This document shows positions 43,302-51,602 of a DNA stretch of 64,000 nucleotides, one piece after another. The stretch lies in the NCBI RefSeq assembly GCF_025854275.1, contig NZ_CP107567.1, positions 6,076,001-6,140,000 of the forward strand. Reading direction: 5' to 3'. The position numbers were made by a program, and so were the translations under genes. Below the pieces are notes generated by a model. It was given only the letters and a program-made list of their open reading frames with translations, had not been told where the DNA came from and made no database searches. Numbering within the stretch: the stretch's first letter is position 1; the number at the start of each line of letters is the position of its first letter. This DNA comes from Streptomyces peucetius. Its GTDB lineage: Bacteria > Actinomycetota > Actinomycetes > Streptomycetales > Streptomycetaceae.

Positions 43302-44174
43302 ATGTCCGCACGCACACTCATCTCGCCGGCCCAACTGGCCCGGCCCCGGGGCAAGGTCCTGTAGTGGGTGACGTTCGCCCTGGTCGTCGGCCTGTTCACG
43401 CTGGTCTTCGTCGGACCGCTCCACTGGATGGTCTTCGGTGGGCTCAAGACCACCCAGGAAGTGGTCCAGTCCCCGCCGACGTTCGTCCCCGAGTCGGTCC
43501 ATCCCGAGAACTACGCAAGGGCCTGGGAGGTCATGGACCTCTCCCGGCTGCTGTTCAACACCTTCTACTACGCCTTCGGCGCACTCGCCTTCCAACTGGT
43601 CCTCGACGTGGCCGCCGCCTACTCGCTCTCCAGGCTCCGGCCCGTCCTGGGCAAGGCCATCCTGGGGATGATGCTGGCCACGCTGATGATCCCGGCGACC
43701 GTCCTCGTCGTACCGCAGTACCTGACGGTTCTGGACGTGCCGATCGTGGAGCGGAACCTGCTCAACTCGCCCTGGGCGATCCGGCTCCCGTCCGTCACCA
43801 ACGCCTTCAACATCTTCCTGCTGAAGAGGTTCTTCGACTCGATCCCGCGCGAACTTCTCGATGCCGCCTCCATCGACGGCGCCTCCTCGATGCGCACGCT
43901 GTGGTCGGTGGTGCTGCCGATCTCGCGGCCGATCCCGGGTGTCGTGTCCATCTTCGCGGTGGTCGGCGTCTGGAAGGACTTCCTCTGGCCGATGCTGACC
44001 CTGCCCGATCCCACCAAGCAGACGCTGAACGTCGGCATCTACTCCCTGTCCAACGGCGTGCCCGAGAACGTGCTCATCGCCGCGCTCACCATCGCGTCCC
44101 TCCCGACGCTGCTCGTCTTCCTGATCCTCCAGCGCAACATCATGAGCGGTCTCACCGCGGGCGGCCTCAAGGGC
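43302..44174 (+). pseudogene. Sugar ABC permease 2 (MalG-type), early amber codon
   Basis: ATG 43302 reads MSARTLISPAQLARPRGKVL, then TAG at 43362-43364 (codon 21), then in the same frame WVTFALVVGLFTLVFVGPLHWM and the rest of a normal MalG-type permease. TAG stands where a Tyr or Trp codon is expected before the first helix. The EAA loop is present (RELLDAASIDGASSMRTLWSVVLP). Reinitiation at GTG 43368 could produce an almost complete protein. At the expected C-terminus (AGGLKG, 44174) the next codon is CAG, not a stop, and the frame continues to 44579 across the glucosidase start. Confidence 0.85.
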
Positions 44175-44293
44175 CAGCCCCGCCGGCGGCCCGCCGCACC
44201 GCTCTTCCACCACGTCTTCGCCGCCGGCCTGAGTTTCCACGCCCCGCCGCCCGGGCCGGCGGCGGAGTCCCACCTGCCCGAAAGGACCGTCAC

Positions 44294-45910
44294 GTGGCAG
44301 CCTCCTATCCGGACGCTCATTCGGAACACCCCGACGACTGGTGGCGCAGCGCCGTCATCTACCAGGTGTACCCACGCAGCTTCGCCGACGGTGACGGTGA
44401 CGGGACCGGGGACCTCGCGGGTGTACGGGCCCGGCTGCCGTATCTCGCGGAACTGGGCGTCGACGCCGTCTGGTTCACCCCCTGGTACCTGTCACCGCTG
44501 GCCGACGGCGGCTACGACGTCGCCGACTACCGCACCATCGACCCCGCGTTCGGGACGCTGGCAGAGGCGGAGAAGCTGATCGTGGAGGCCCGAGGACTGG
44601 GCATCCGCACGATCGTCGACATCGTGCCCAACCACGTCTCGGACCAGCACGCCTGGTTCAGGGCCGCGCTCGCCGCGGGGCCCGGCAGCCCGGAGCGCGA
44701 GCTGTTCCACTTCCGTCCCGGCCGGGGGGAGGACGGCGAACTGCCTCCCAACGACTGGCTGTCGCAGTTCGCCGGCCGCACCTGGACCCGGACGCCGGAC
44801 GGCGAGTGGTACCTCCACCTCTTCGCGCCCGAACAGCCCGACCTCAACTGGGACCACCCCACCGTCCGGCAGGAGCACGAGGACGTGCTGCGCTTCTGGT
44901 TCGAGCGGGGCGTGGCCGGTGTGCGGATCGACTCCGCGGCGCTCCTGGCCAAGGACCCCGGCCTGGCCGACGTCACCGAGGGCCAGGGCCCCCACCCGTA
45001 CATCGACCGCGACGAGCTCCACGACATCTACCGCTCCTGGCGTGCCGTGGCCGACGAGTACGGCGCCGTCTTCGTCGGTGAGGTGTGGCTGCCGGACTCC
45101 GAGCGCTTCGCCCGCTATCTGCGCCCCGACGAACTGCACACCGCGTTCAACTTCAACTTTCTCTCCTGCCCCTGGGACGCGCAGCGGCTGCGCCGCACCA
45201 TCGACGAGACACTCGCGGAGCACGCCCCGGTGGGAGCGCCGGCGACCTGGGTGCTGTGCAACCACGACGTGACCCGCACGGTCACCCGCTACGGCCGAGA
45301 GGACACCGGCTTCGACTTCGCGGCCAAGTCCTTCGGAACGCCGACCGATCTTGTTCTCGGCACCCGCCGGGCGCGGGCGGCCGCACTGCTCACGCTCGCC
45401 CTGCCCGGCGCGGTGTACCTGTACCAGGGCGAGGAGCTGGGCCTTCCCGAGTGCGAGATCCCGAGGGACAGGATCCAGGACCCGATGCACTTCAGGTCCG
45501 GCGGCACGGACCCGGGCCGGGACGGCTGCCGGGTCCCGCTGCCGTGGTCCCGGAGTGCGCCGTACAGCGGTTTCGGTTCGGTGACCGAGCCGTGGCTGCC
45601 GCAGCCGGAGGGCTGGTCGGCGTACGCGGCGGACCGCCAGGCCGCGGACCCCGAATCGATGCTCAGTCTCTACCGGGAGGCGCTGCGGCTGCGCCGCACC
45701 GCGCCGGGCTTCGGGGACGGGCCGCTGCACTGGCTGCCCGCCGGGCCCGGGGTGCTCTCCTTCGCCCGCGCCGACGGCCTGGTGTGCATGGTCAACCTCG
45801 CCGACGAGCCGGCCGGGGTCCCCGCCGGCGCCGGGGTGCTGCTCACCAGCGGCCCGCTGGACGACGAGGGACGGCTCCCGCGCGACACCGCCGTGTGGCT
45901 GCGCATGTGA
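44294..45910 (+). CDS. GH13 alpha-glucosidase (alpha-amylase family)
   Basis: 538-residue cytoplasmic glycoside hydrolase, probably an alpha-glucosidase acting on imported malto- or isomalto-oligosaccharides. GTG start with GAAAGGA about eight bases upstream. Catalytic residues are complete: nucleophile Asp213 in GVRIDSAALL, acid/base Glu263 in VFVGEVWLPD, and the transition-state pair His324-Asp325 in CNHDVTR. Early blocks WWRSAVIYQVYPRSFADGDGDG and DIVPNHVSDQHAWF (Ca/substrate site) are normal. No signal peptide. It is the only intact gene of the sugar cluster. A hairpin terminator follows. Confidence 0.95.
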   Translation: MAASYPDAHSEHPDDWWRSAVIYQVYPRSFADGDGDGTGDLAGVRARLPYLAELGVDAVWFTPWYLSPLADGGYDVADYRTIDPAFGTLAEAEKLIVEARGLGIRTIVDIVPNHVSDQHAWFRAALAAGPGSPERELFHFRPGRGEDGELPPNDWLSQFAGRTWTRTPDGEWYLHLFAPEQPDLNWDHPTVRQEHEDVLRFWFERGVAGVRIDSAALLAKDPGLADVTEGQGPHPYIDRDELHDIYRSWRAVADEYGAVFVGEVWLPDSERFARYLRPDELHTAFNFNFLSCPWDAQRLRRTIDETLAEHAPVGAPATWVLCNHDVTRTVTRYGREDTGFDFAAKSFGTPTDLVLGTRRARAAALLTLALPGAVYLYQGEELGLPECEIPRDRIQDPMHFRSGGTDPGRDGCRVPLPWSRSAPYSGFGSVTEPWLPQPEGWSAYAADRQAADPESMLSLYREALRLRRTAPGFGDGPLHWLPAGPGVLSFARADGLVCMVNLADEPAGVPAGAGVLLTSGPLDDEGRLPRDTAVWLRM

Positions 45911-45953
45911 CACGCGGCGGGCAGGCGGCTGCCGTTGTGCGGTGCGCGCGGGG

Positions 45954-45978
45954 AGGGGCCCCGGCGGGCGGGGCCCCT
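45954..45978 (+). terminator. Terminator of the sugar cluster
   Basis: Perfect 9-bp arms AGGGGCCCC (45954-45962) and GGGGCCCCT (45970-45978), loop of seven bases, 44 bp after the glucosidase stop. Confidence 0.7.
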
Positions 45979-46078
45979 GGTACCGGCCGCTGGGACGCCA
46001 TCGCCGCAGCCGCTCCCGGCCTTCTTCCGACCCGCCCATATCCTGGTGCCACAGCTGTCCCGGCCCGGAGGTGTCGTC

Positions 46079-47197
46079 TTGAGCAAGCCGCAGATCCCCG
46101 TCATCGTCCTCGCGGGCTTTCTGGGATCCGGCAAGACGACCTTGCTCAACCATCTGCTGCGCACCAGCCGCGGGACCAGGATCGGCGCGATCGTCAACGA
46201 CTTCGGGTCCATCGAGATCGACGCGATGACCGTGGCCGGACAGCTCGGTGACTCCACGGTCTCGCTGGGCAACGGCTGCCTGTGCTGCGCCGTCGACGCG
46301 AGCGAGCTGGACGTCTTCCTCGACAAGCTCACCCGGCCCGCGGCCGGCCTCGATGTGATCGTCATCGAGGCGAGCGGCCTCGCCGAGCCGCAGGAGCTGG
46401 TCAGGATGGTCCTCGCCAGCGACAACGAACGGATCGTGTACGGCGGCCTCGTCGAAGTCGTCGACGCCGCCGAGTTCGAGCGGACCCGCGAGAAGCACCC
46501 CGAGATCGACCGTCATCTGGCCGTCGCCGACCTCGTCGTACTGAACAAGGCGGACCGCGTCGGCGACGAGCAGCGGCACGCACTGCGCGAGACGGTCACC
46601 GGGCTCTGCGCGGGGGCCGCCGTGATCCCCGCGTCGTACGGGCGCGTCGACCCGGAGGTCTTCTTCGAACCGCGGCCGCGCACGGAGCGGGTCGGCCAGC
46701 TCTCCTTCGAGGACCTCTACGACGACGGCCAGGACGGTCACGATGACCACCACGACCACGACCACGACCACGACGGCCATCTGCACGCCGCCTACGAGAG
46801 CGCCTCGTTCACCTCCGAGGACCCTCTCCACCCTCGCCGGCTGCTGGACTTCCTCGACTCACGGCCCGAAGGGCTGTACCGCATCAAGGGATTCGTCGAC
46901 TTCGGCGCGCTCGACCCGGCCAACCGGTACACGGTCCACGCCGTGGGCCGGTTCCTGCGCTTCTACCCGGAGCCCTGGCCCTCGGACGGCGCCGGGCGCA
47001 CCACTCAGCTGGTGCTCATCGGCTCCGGCGTCGACGCCGGAGCCCTGCTTTCGGAACTGGACGCCGCCCGCGTCACGGGCACCGAGGACGTCCCGGAGGA
47101 GCACAGCCTGTGGGGCGTCCTCCGTTACGTACCGGAAAGGTCCCCGGACGACTCGTCCGACGAGCCCTTCGACAGCTACGGCCTCCAGGTGTACTGA
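46079..47197 (+). CDS. COG0523/CobW-family GTPase, putative zinc metallochaperone
   Basis: 372-residue G3E GTPase from a TTG with GGAGG seven bases upstream. Walker A GFLGSGKTT at about 13-21, metal-binding CxCC motif at Cys67-Leu-Cys69-Cys70 (GNGCLCCAVD), NKAD guanine-specificity motif in VVLNKADRVG. A His/Asp-rich stretch (HDDHHDHDHDHDGHLH) lies between the GTPase and the CobW_C domain and would bind Zn2+ or similar ions. Family members deliver zinc or cobalt to client proteins, often under zinc limitation. No client gene is adjacent and I see no clear Zur box. Confidence 0.93.
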   Translation: MSKPQIPVIVLAGFLGSGKTTLLNHLLRTSRGTRIGAIVNDFGSIEIDAMTVAGQLGDSTVSLGNGCLCCAVDASELDVFLDKLTRPAAGLDVIVIEASGLAEPQELVRMVLASDNERIVYGGLVEVVDAAEFERTREKHPEIDRHLAVADLVVLNKADRVGDEQRHALRETVTGLCAGAAVIPASYGRVDPEVFFEPRPRTERVGQLSFEDLYDDGQDGHDDHHDHDHDHDGHLHAAYESASFTSEDPLHPRRLLDFLDSRPEGLYRIKGFVDFGALDPANRYTVHAVGRFLRFYPEPWPSDGAGRTTQLVLIGSGVDAGALLSELDAARVTGTEDVPEEHSLWGVLRYVPERSPDDSSDEPFDSYGLQVY

Positions 47198-47273
47198 CCG
47201 GGCACATCGGTGGAGAGCCGGGGCCACGCCTTCTCTCGTGCCGACGCCTCCGGCGCAGCCGCGGCATTGAGGC

Positions 47274-47579
47274 TTACGAGGCGGTCAACCGCTCACGAGT
47301 CCTGTGGCCGGGGCCGGCCGGTCCGGCGTCACGTTCGGGCTGGTTGATCTCGGCCCACACCGCATCGAGGGAGAGGCCGAGGACATCGGCGATCGCCGCG
47401 ATGGTCGGGAAGGCGGGGGTCGCCACGCGGCCCGACTCGATCTTCCGGAGGGTCTCCGGTGAGACACGTGCGTCGAGCGCGGTATCGAGCATCGAGCGCT
47501 CTCCCCTTGCTCTGCGCAGGAGGGCGCCGAGGCGCTGTCCGCGTTCGACCTCAGCGGGAGTGAGCGGCAACCTGACCAT
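47274..47579 (-). CDS. XRE-family helix-turn-helix regulator
   Basis: 101 residues from MVRLPLTPAEVERGQ. The helix-turn-helix spans about 16-72 (RLGALLRRARGERSMLDTAL, ARVSPETLRKIESGRVATPAFPTIAAIADVLGLSLD shown in part), with a short charged tail. It is divergent from the methionine aminopeptidase-like gene with a 66-bp intergenic region containing two copies of CGGTATAGT, so it probably controls that gene and itself. Confidence 0.92.
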   Translation of the reverse strand: MVRLPLTPAEVERGQRLGALLRRARGERSMLDTALDARVSPETLRKIESGRVATPAFPTIAAIADVLGLSLDAVWAEINQPERDAGPAGPGHRTRERLTAS

Positions 47580-47596
47580 GGCTCCGATTCTAGTAC

Positions 47597-47619
47597 CGGT
47601 ATAGTATTGACGGTATAGT
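47597..47619. promoter_or_regulatory. Direct repeats in XRE-MetAP intergenic region
   Basis: CGGTATAGT occurs at 47597-47605 and 47611-47619, a 14-bp period in an unusually A/T-rich patch. TTGACG (47607-47612) overlaps the second copy. Candidate XRE operator overlapping the divergent promoters. Confidence 0.65.
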
Positions 47620-47645
47620 TATTGGGTGCGTGAGAAGGGCGCCGC

Positions 47646-48428
47646 GTGATCGAGATCCTGAACCCCACCCTGCTGGGCCGAGCGAAGGACGCAGGCGCCC
47701 TGGTCGCCGACATCCTGCGGACGCTGAAGAGCCGCAGCACGGTCGGCACGAACCTTCTGGACATCGACCGGTGGGCCAAGATCATGATCGTCGAGGCGGG
47801 AGCGCAGTCCTGTTACGTCGACTACGAGCCGTCCTTCGGACGCGGCCCGTTCGGCCACTACATCTGCACGGCCGTCAACGACGCCGTGCTCCACGGACGG
47901 CCGTACGACTACACGCTTGCCGACGGCGATCTGCTGACACTCGACCTCGCCGTCTCCAGAGGCGGCATCGCCGCAGACTCTGCCCTCAGCTTCATCGTGG
48001 GCGACGCACAGCCCCCGGAGAGCGTCGCGTTGATCAGCGCGACCGAACGCGCGCTGGCCGCAGGGATCGCCGCTGCCGGCCCCGGGGCTCGCATCGGCGA
48101 CATCTCCCATGCCATCGGCACGGTCCTCAGCGAGGCGGGTTACCCGATCAACACCGAGTTCGGGGGCCACGGCATCGGATCGACGATGCACCAGGACCCG
48201 CACGTCGCGAACACCGGACGGCCCGGCCGTGGTTACAAGCTGCGCCCGGGGCTGCTGCTGGCGCTGGAGCCGTGGGTCATGGCGGACACCGCTGAACTCG
48301 TCACCGATGCCGACGGGTGGACGCTCCGCAGTGCGACAGGCTGCCGGACCGCACCCAGTGAGCACACGATCGCCATCACCGACGACGGAGCCGAAATCCT
48401 CACCCTGCCGAAGCAGACGCAGTTGTGA
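47646..48428 (+). CDS. Type I methionine aminopeptidase-like protein
   Basis: 260-residue pita-bread-fold metalloprotease. All five metal ligands can be placed: Asp100 (LTLDLAV), Asp111 (AADSALSF), His175 (GGHGIGS), Glu208 (LALEPW), Glu239 (SEHTIAI); the catalytic His is in NDAVLHGRP (His83). GTG start. Removal of the initiator Met from nascent proteins is the family role. It is separated from any ribosomal context and controlled by its own XRE gene, so it is probably an accessory copy, conceivably resistant to a MetAP inhibitor or acting on special substrates. The 3' end overlaps the convergent membrane-protein gene by 29 bp. Confidence 0.9.
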   Translation: MIEILNPTLLGRAKDAGALVADILRTLKSRSTVGTNLLDIDRWAKIMIVEAGAQSCYVDYEPSFGRGPFGHYICTAVNDAVLHGRPYDYTLADGDLLTLDLAVSRGGIAADSALSFIVGDAQPPESVALISATERALAAGIAAAGPGARIGDISHAIGTVLSEAGYPINTEFGGHGIGSTMHQDPHVANTGRPGRGYKLRPGLLLALEPWVMADTAELVTDADGWTLRSATGCRTAPSEHTIAITDDGAEILTLPKQTQL

Positions 48429-49962
48429 GGCCCGGGCTCGCCGACGTCCTGGCGCAGAGGTACGGACGGGCCAGCAGCAGGCCGGTGCCGGTCAGGGCGA
48501 TACCGAAATAGACCGGCGCGAGGTGCAGGAAGTCCGTGTAGCGGATCGTGCCGTGCACCACGACGGCCGGCAGGAAGCCGGCGGCCGCCGCCGCGGCCAG
48601 AGTCCAGAACACCCAGGCCTCACCCCGCCGCCAGCCCCACGCGCTGAGCAGTGTGATCGCCACCGCGGCGGCCATCAGGGCGCCGCCGAACCCCGCGCGG
48701 TCGTGGGCGACGAAGGGCACGAGCCGGGGGTTCACGGCTTCCAGGGTCTGTGCGGTGGTGCCCAGAAAGGCCAAGTCGCTTGGCACGAAGACACCCGTCA
48801 GACCGACCACCGAGATGACCGCCCCGCCGACGAACAGCCCCGCTCCGGTGACGATGAGCAGCAACTGGCCGACGAGCGCCCTCCGGCGCTCCGGCTCCGG
48901 TCCCTCGGGCGCCACACGCCACCGCGGGGTGTGCGGCGTCCGGCGGACCGCGGCCACGAACATCGGGAAAAGGACGATGGCGGTCGCCGTGTGCAAGGGT
49001 TCCACAAAGCCGGTGGCCAGGAAGTAGAACAAGGTGGGGAAGCCGATCGCCCCCGACAGCAGATACACCTCGCGGGCCCAGGGCCGGCCGCGTCTGATCC
49101 CGCCCGCCGCCAGCCCGGTGTAGAGGGCGCCGATCGCGACCATCGTGCCGGCCATGGTGATCCGGTCGTGTTGGAGGAAGTGCACAAGGTGGTGGTTGGC
49201 GGCGTGCAGTTCGTGCAGCGTCATGCCGAGGTAGTCGCGGTCGTACCAGAGCAGCACCGGTCCCAGTGTGATCGCCGCGGCGCCGAGCCCGGCGCCCGTC
49301 ATACCGAGCCCGACGAGCAGCGCCCACCACCACGCGGGCCAGCGGCGGGGATCGCGGCCGACGTCCCGCAGCGCCGGAGCGGGCGCGGTGGGCGTGGCTG
49401 CCTCGACGACCCGCGCGAACCAGCCGGGTCCGGCCGCCACGAGCACCCCGGGCCGGGCGAGCACGACGGCGCCCGGATTCTCGAGCGCGACGGCCGCAGC
49501 GGTGACCGACGGGTCGGACACATGGATCACACGCGGGTCGTCGCTGCTGGTGAAGCCGTCGACGTGGGGCGCCAGGGCGGCCTCGGCCTCCGGGTCGCAG
49601 GCGCGGACGACGAGCGGGATCGAGCGGCCTTCGGCGGCCTCGCGCACGGTCTCGACGTCGGCAGCCGAGACGGGCGCCACCTCGACGACACCGGCCCCGA
49701 GCGGGGGCATTGCACGGATCACCTCGCGGGCCAGCGAGGGCGGGACGGATATGCCGAGGCGGACGGCCACGGGCGCGGAGGCGATCTCACCGGCGAGTCG
49801 CCGCGGCGGATGGCGGTGGCCGAAACCCCGGGCGATCAGCCGCGCGCCGGCGGGTCGGGAGCCGATCGAGGCCAGCAGCCGCAGTGCGGTCCGCTGCGAA
49901 CGACGCCGGCCGAGCACGGCGGCGGCCGCGCCGCGCAGCGGGTGATATGTCCAGTCCGGCAT
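48400..49962 (-). CDS. Integral membrane protein with dihydroorotate-dehydrogenase-like N-terminus
   Basis: 520 residues. Residues 1-190 (PDWTYHPLRGAAAAVLGRR, then APVAVRLGISVPPSLAREVI and a set of beta-alpha units such as AVVLARPGVLVAAGPGWFARVVEAA) resemble a TIM-barrel dihydroorotate dehydrogenase, but I cannot find the FMN/substrate motifs, so catalysis is doubtful. Residues 200-510 contain about eight transmembrane helices (WWWALLVGLGMTGAGLGAA, TMAGTMVAIGALYTGLAAGG, LLLIVTGAGLFVGGAVISVVG and others) with a conserved HELHAANHHLVHFLQHDR loop and a second PFVAHDRAGFGG. No function known to me. Confidence 0.75.
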   Translation of the reverse strand: MPDWTYHPLRGAAAAVLGRRRSQRTALRLLASIGSRPAGARLIARGFGHRHPPRRLAGEIASAPVAVRLGISVPPSLAREVIRAMPPLGAGVVEVAPVSAADVETVREAAEGRSIPLVVRACDPEAEAALAPHVDGFTSSDDPRVIHVSDPSVTAAAVALENPGAVVLARPGVLVAAGPGWFARVVEAATPTAPAPALRDVGRDPRRWPAWWWALLVGLGMTGAGLGAAAITLGPVLLWYDRDYLGMTLHELHAANHHLVHFLQHDRITMAGTMVAIGALYTGLAAGGIRRGRPWAREVYLLSGAIGFPTLFYFLATGFVEPLHTATAIVLFPMFVAAVRRTPHTPRWRVAPEGPEPERRRALVGQLLLIVTGAGLFVGGAVISVVGLTGVFVPSDLAFLGTTAQTLEAVNPRLVPFVAHDRAGFGGALMAAAVAITLLSAWGWRRGEAWVFWTLAAAAAAGFLPAVVVHGTIRYTDFLHLAPVYFGIALTGTGLLLARPYLCARTSASPGLTTASASAG

Positions 49963-49983
49963 CAGTGGCTCCCGCTGTCCCTC

Positions 49984-50047
49984 GTGGTCACCCGGTCACG
50001 TCCCTTGTGGTCACCCGGTCACGTCCGTCGTGGTCATCCGGTCACCG
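49984..50047. repeat. 23-bp imperfect tandem repeat (2.7 copies) across the monooxygenase stop
   Basis: Two nearly identical 23-bp units (49984-50006, 50007-50029) and a partial third (from 50030) share GTGGTCACCCGGTCACGTCC. The monooxygenase stop codon (50011-50013) lies inside unit 2, so the repeats cover its last codons and 3' flank. Confidence 0.85.
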
Positions 50048-51189
50048 GGCGGGGTCCAGCCGAGCACCGGCGTCATGGCACGCAACGTCATCCGGCTCGG
50101 CGTCAGTCGGGCAGCGGTGTCGCGCAGCAGCACCGCGGGCGGCCACGACAGCTGGCCGACCGCGCCGAGCCGGGCGGACCGACGCGCAACGGCCTGGGTC
50201 CGCGGGCGGCGCAGCAGGTCGTACGAGCGGAGCGCGGCGGCCACGTCCGGGGTGCCGTCGAGGCAGTGGGCGAGGGTGACCGCGTCCTCCAGCGCCTGGC
50301 ACGCGCCCTGACCCAGGTTCGGGGTCATGGCGTGGGCCGCGTCGCCCAGCAGCGCGACCCGGCCGCGGACGAAGGAGGGCAGCGGCGGCAGGTCGTACAG
50401 GTCGTGCCGGAGCACCGTGTCCGCGCGGACGGCGGCCAGCAGGGTGGGGACGGGGGCCGGCCAGTCCCCGAACCGGCGCAGCAGTTCGGCGTACTCGGAC
50501 GAGCCGGAGGCCGCCTTCGCCGGCAGTGAGGCGGTCGCGAAGCAGTACATCCGCCCGCCCGGCAGCGCCGCGTAGCCGAGTCTCGCCCCGCGGCCCCAGA
50601 TCGCCGCGCCCTCGGAGGGCGGCTCGGCGAGGGGCTCGGTGACCATGCGCCAGGCGGTGTAACCGGCGTATCGGGGGCCGGGCGCGTCGGGCCACAGGGC
50701 CCGGCGGACCGCGCTGCCCATCCCGTCGGCGCCGACCACCAGGTCGGGCCGGGACTCGTCCTCACCGTGATCGACGACCAGGGACCGGCCGTTGTCGCGG
50801 ACCCCGGACACTTCGCTGTCCGGCCGCAGGCAGCCGGCGGGCAGCGCCTCGGCAAGCGCCCGCAACAGGTCCGCGCGGTGCACGACCACCAGGGGATGGC
50901 CGAAGCGGCGCGCGAGCTCCGCGTTGTCCGTACGGGACAGCCAGCGGCCCCGGCGGTCGCGTACGCCGCCGGAGGCCTCGACAGCGCCGAGTGCCCGGAC
51001 GGCGTCGGCCAGGCCGAGCGCCTCGAGCGCGTGCAGCGCGTTCGGCCAGAGGGAGATGCCGGCGCCGATCTCCCTGAACTCCGGGGCCCGTTCCAGCACC
51101 TCGACGCGCCAGCCCCGGCGGTGCAGGGCGACGGCCGCCGCGAGGCCGCCGATGCCGCCGCCGACGACGGTCGCGGCGCGCTGCGGCAT
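50011..51189 (-). CDS. FAD-dependent monooxygenase (salicylate-hydroxylase-like)
   Basis: 392-residue group A flavoprotein hydroxylase acting with NAD(P)H and O2. FAD-binding GxGxxG is in VVGGGIGGLAAAVAL near the start; the DG motif is in VVGADGMGSAVRRAL; the GD motif is LLGDAAHAMTPNLGQGACQALEDA (in part). ATG 51189 with GAGGA upstream. The C-terminal ~100 residues match the usual helical end (RSYDLLRRPRTQAVARRSA). Substrates of this group are aromatic or polyketide-like; no biosynthetic partner is adjacent. Its last codons lie in a tandem-repeat array. Confidence 0.93.
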   Translation of the reverse strand: MPQRAATVVGGGIGGLAAAVALHRRGWRVEVLERAPEFREIGAGISLWPNALHALEALGLADAVRALGAVEASGGVRDRRGRWLSRTDNAELARRFGHPLVVVHRADLLRALAEALPAGCLRPDSEVSGVRDNGRSLVVDHGEDESRPDLVVGADGMGSAVRRALWPDAPGPRYAGYTAWRMVTEPLAEPPSEGAAIWGRGARLGYAALPGGRMYCFATASLPAKAASGSSEYAELLRRFGDWPAPVPTLLAAVRADTVLRHDLYDLPPLPSFVRGRVALLGDAAHAMTPNLGQGACQALEDAVTLAHCLDGTPDVAAALRSYDLLRRPRTQAVARRSARLGAVGQLSWPPAVLLRDTAARLTPSRMTLRAMTPVLGWTPPGDRMTTTDVTG

Positions 51190-51602
51190 GGGTCCTCGCT
51201 CTGGATTCGGGGGATGCCGCCCCCGGTCACGTGGTCGTCGAGCCGGTGCCGACCGGCATGCGATGCGGCGCAGGCCCGACCGAAGCAGCGCCTCATAGCA
51301 GCATGCCGGCGGACGCCTGTCAACGTGCTCCGGGCGCCGGCTTCCATGCCCGCCACCAGAGGCTGCCGAAGCTGGGAGCCCCCTGAGGAGAACCGCCACG
51401 GAGCGGCGTCCGTAGGCCCGGTGGTGCGTCGAAAGGAACCCGGTGACGACCCGGCGCCGGTCCCGCACGGGCCTGCCCGTCCGTCCCGGCACCGACAACG
51501 ACCCGTCCGTCCCGGCACCGACAACGAGCGGTCAACGCCCGCGACTCGTCGGTCAGTTCCAGCCGACGCACCACGAACGGGGCGTACGCCCCGCCGCTGG
51601 GC
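51190..51602. other. Gene-free stretch between monooxygenase and parC
   Basis: No gene that I can support in 413 bp. A minus-strand frame from 51574 begins with VVRRLELTDESRALT, which has a gene-like feel but no continuation, so it may be a remnant of an unidentified gene. The main structure is the 26-bp duplication at 51476-51527. Confidence 0.6.
51476..51527. repeat. Perfect 26-bp tandem duplication
   Basis: Bases 51476-51501 and 51502-51527 are identical; each unit begins CCCGTCCGTCCCGG and ends GACAACGA. It lies in the gene-free region downstream of parC. Confidence 0.92.

Noticed and set aside
41184..44579. The sugar cluster as a novel transport system with unusual gene architecture.
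   Set aside because: Each oddity (missing N-terminus, frameshift, amber codon, lost stop) is better explained by decay of a standard maltose-type ABC operon.
51320..51574. Minus-strand frame starting VVRRLELTDESR, which looks like the start of a transposase or hydrolase.
   Set aside because: After about 15 residues it becomes low-complexity and matches no family; no inverted repeats or target duplication are seen.
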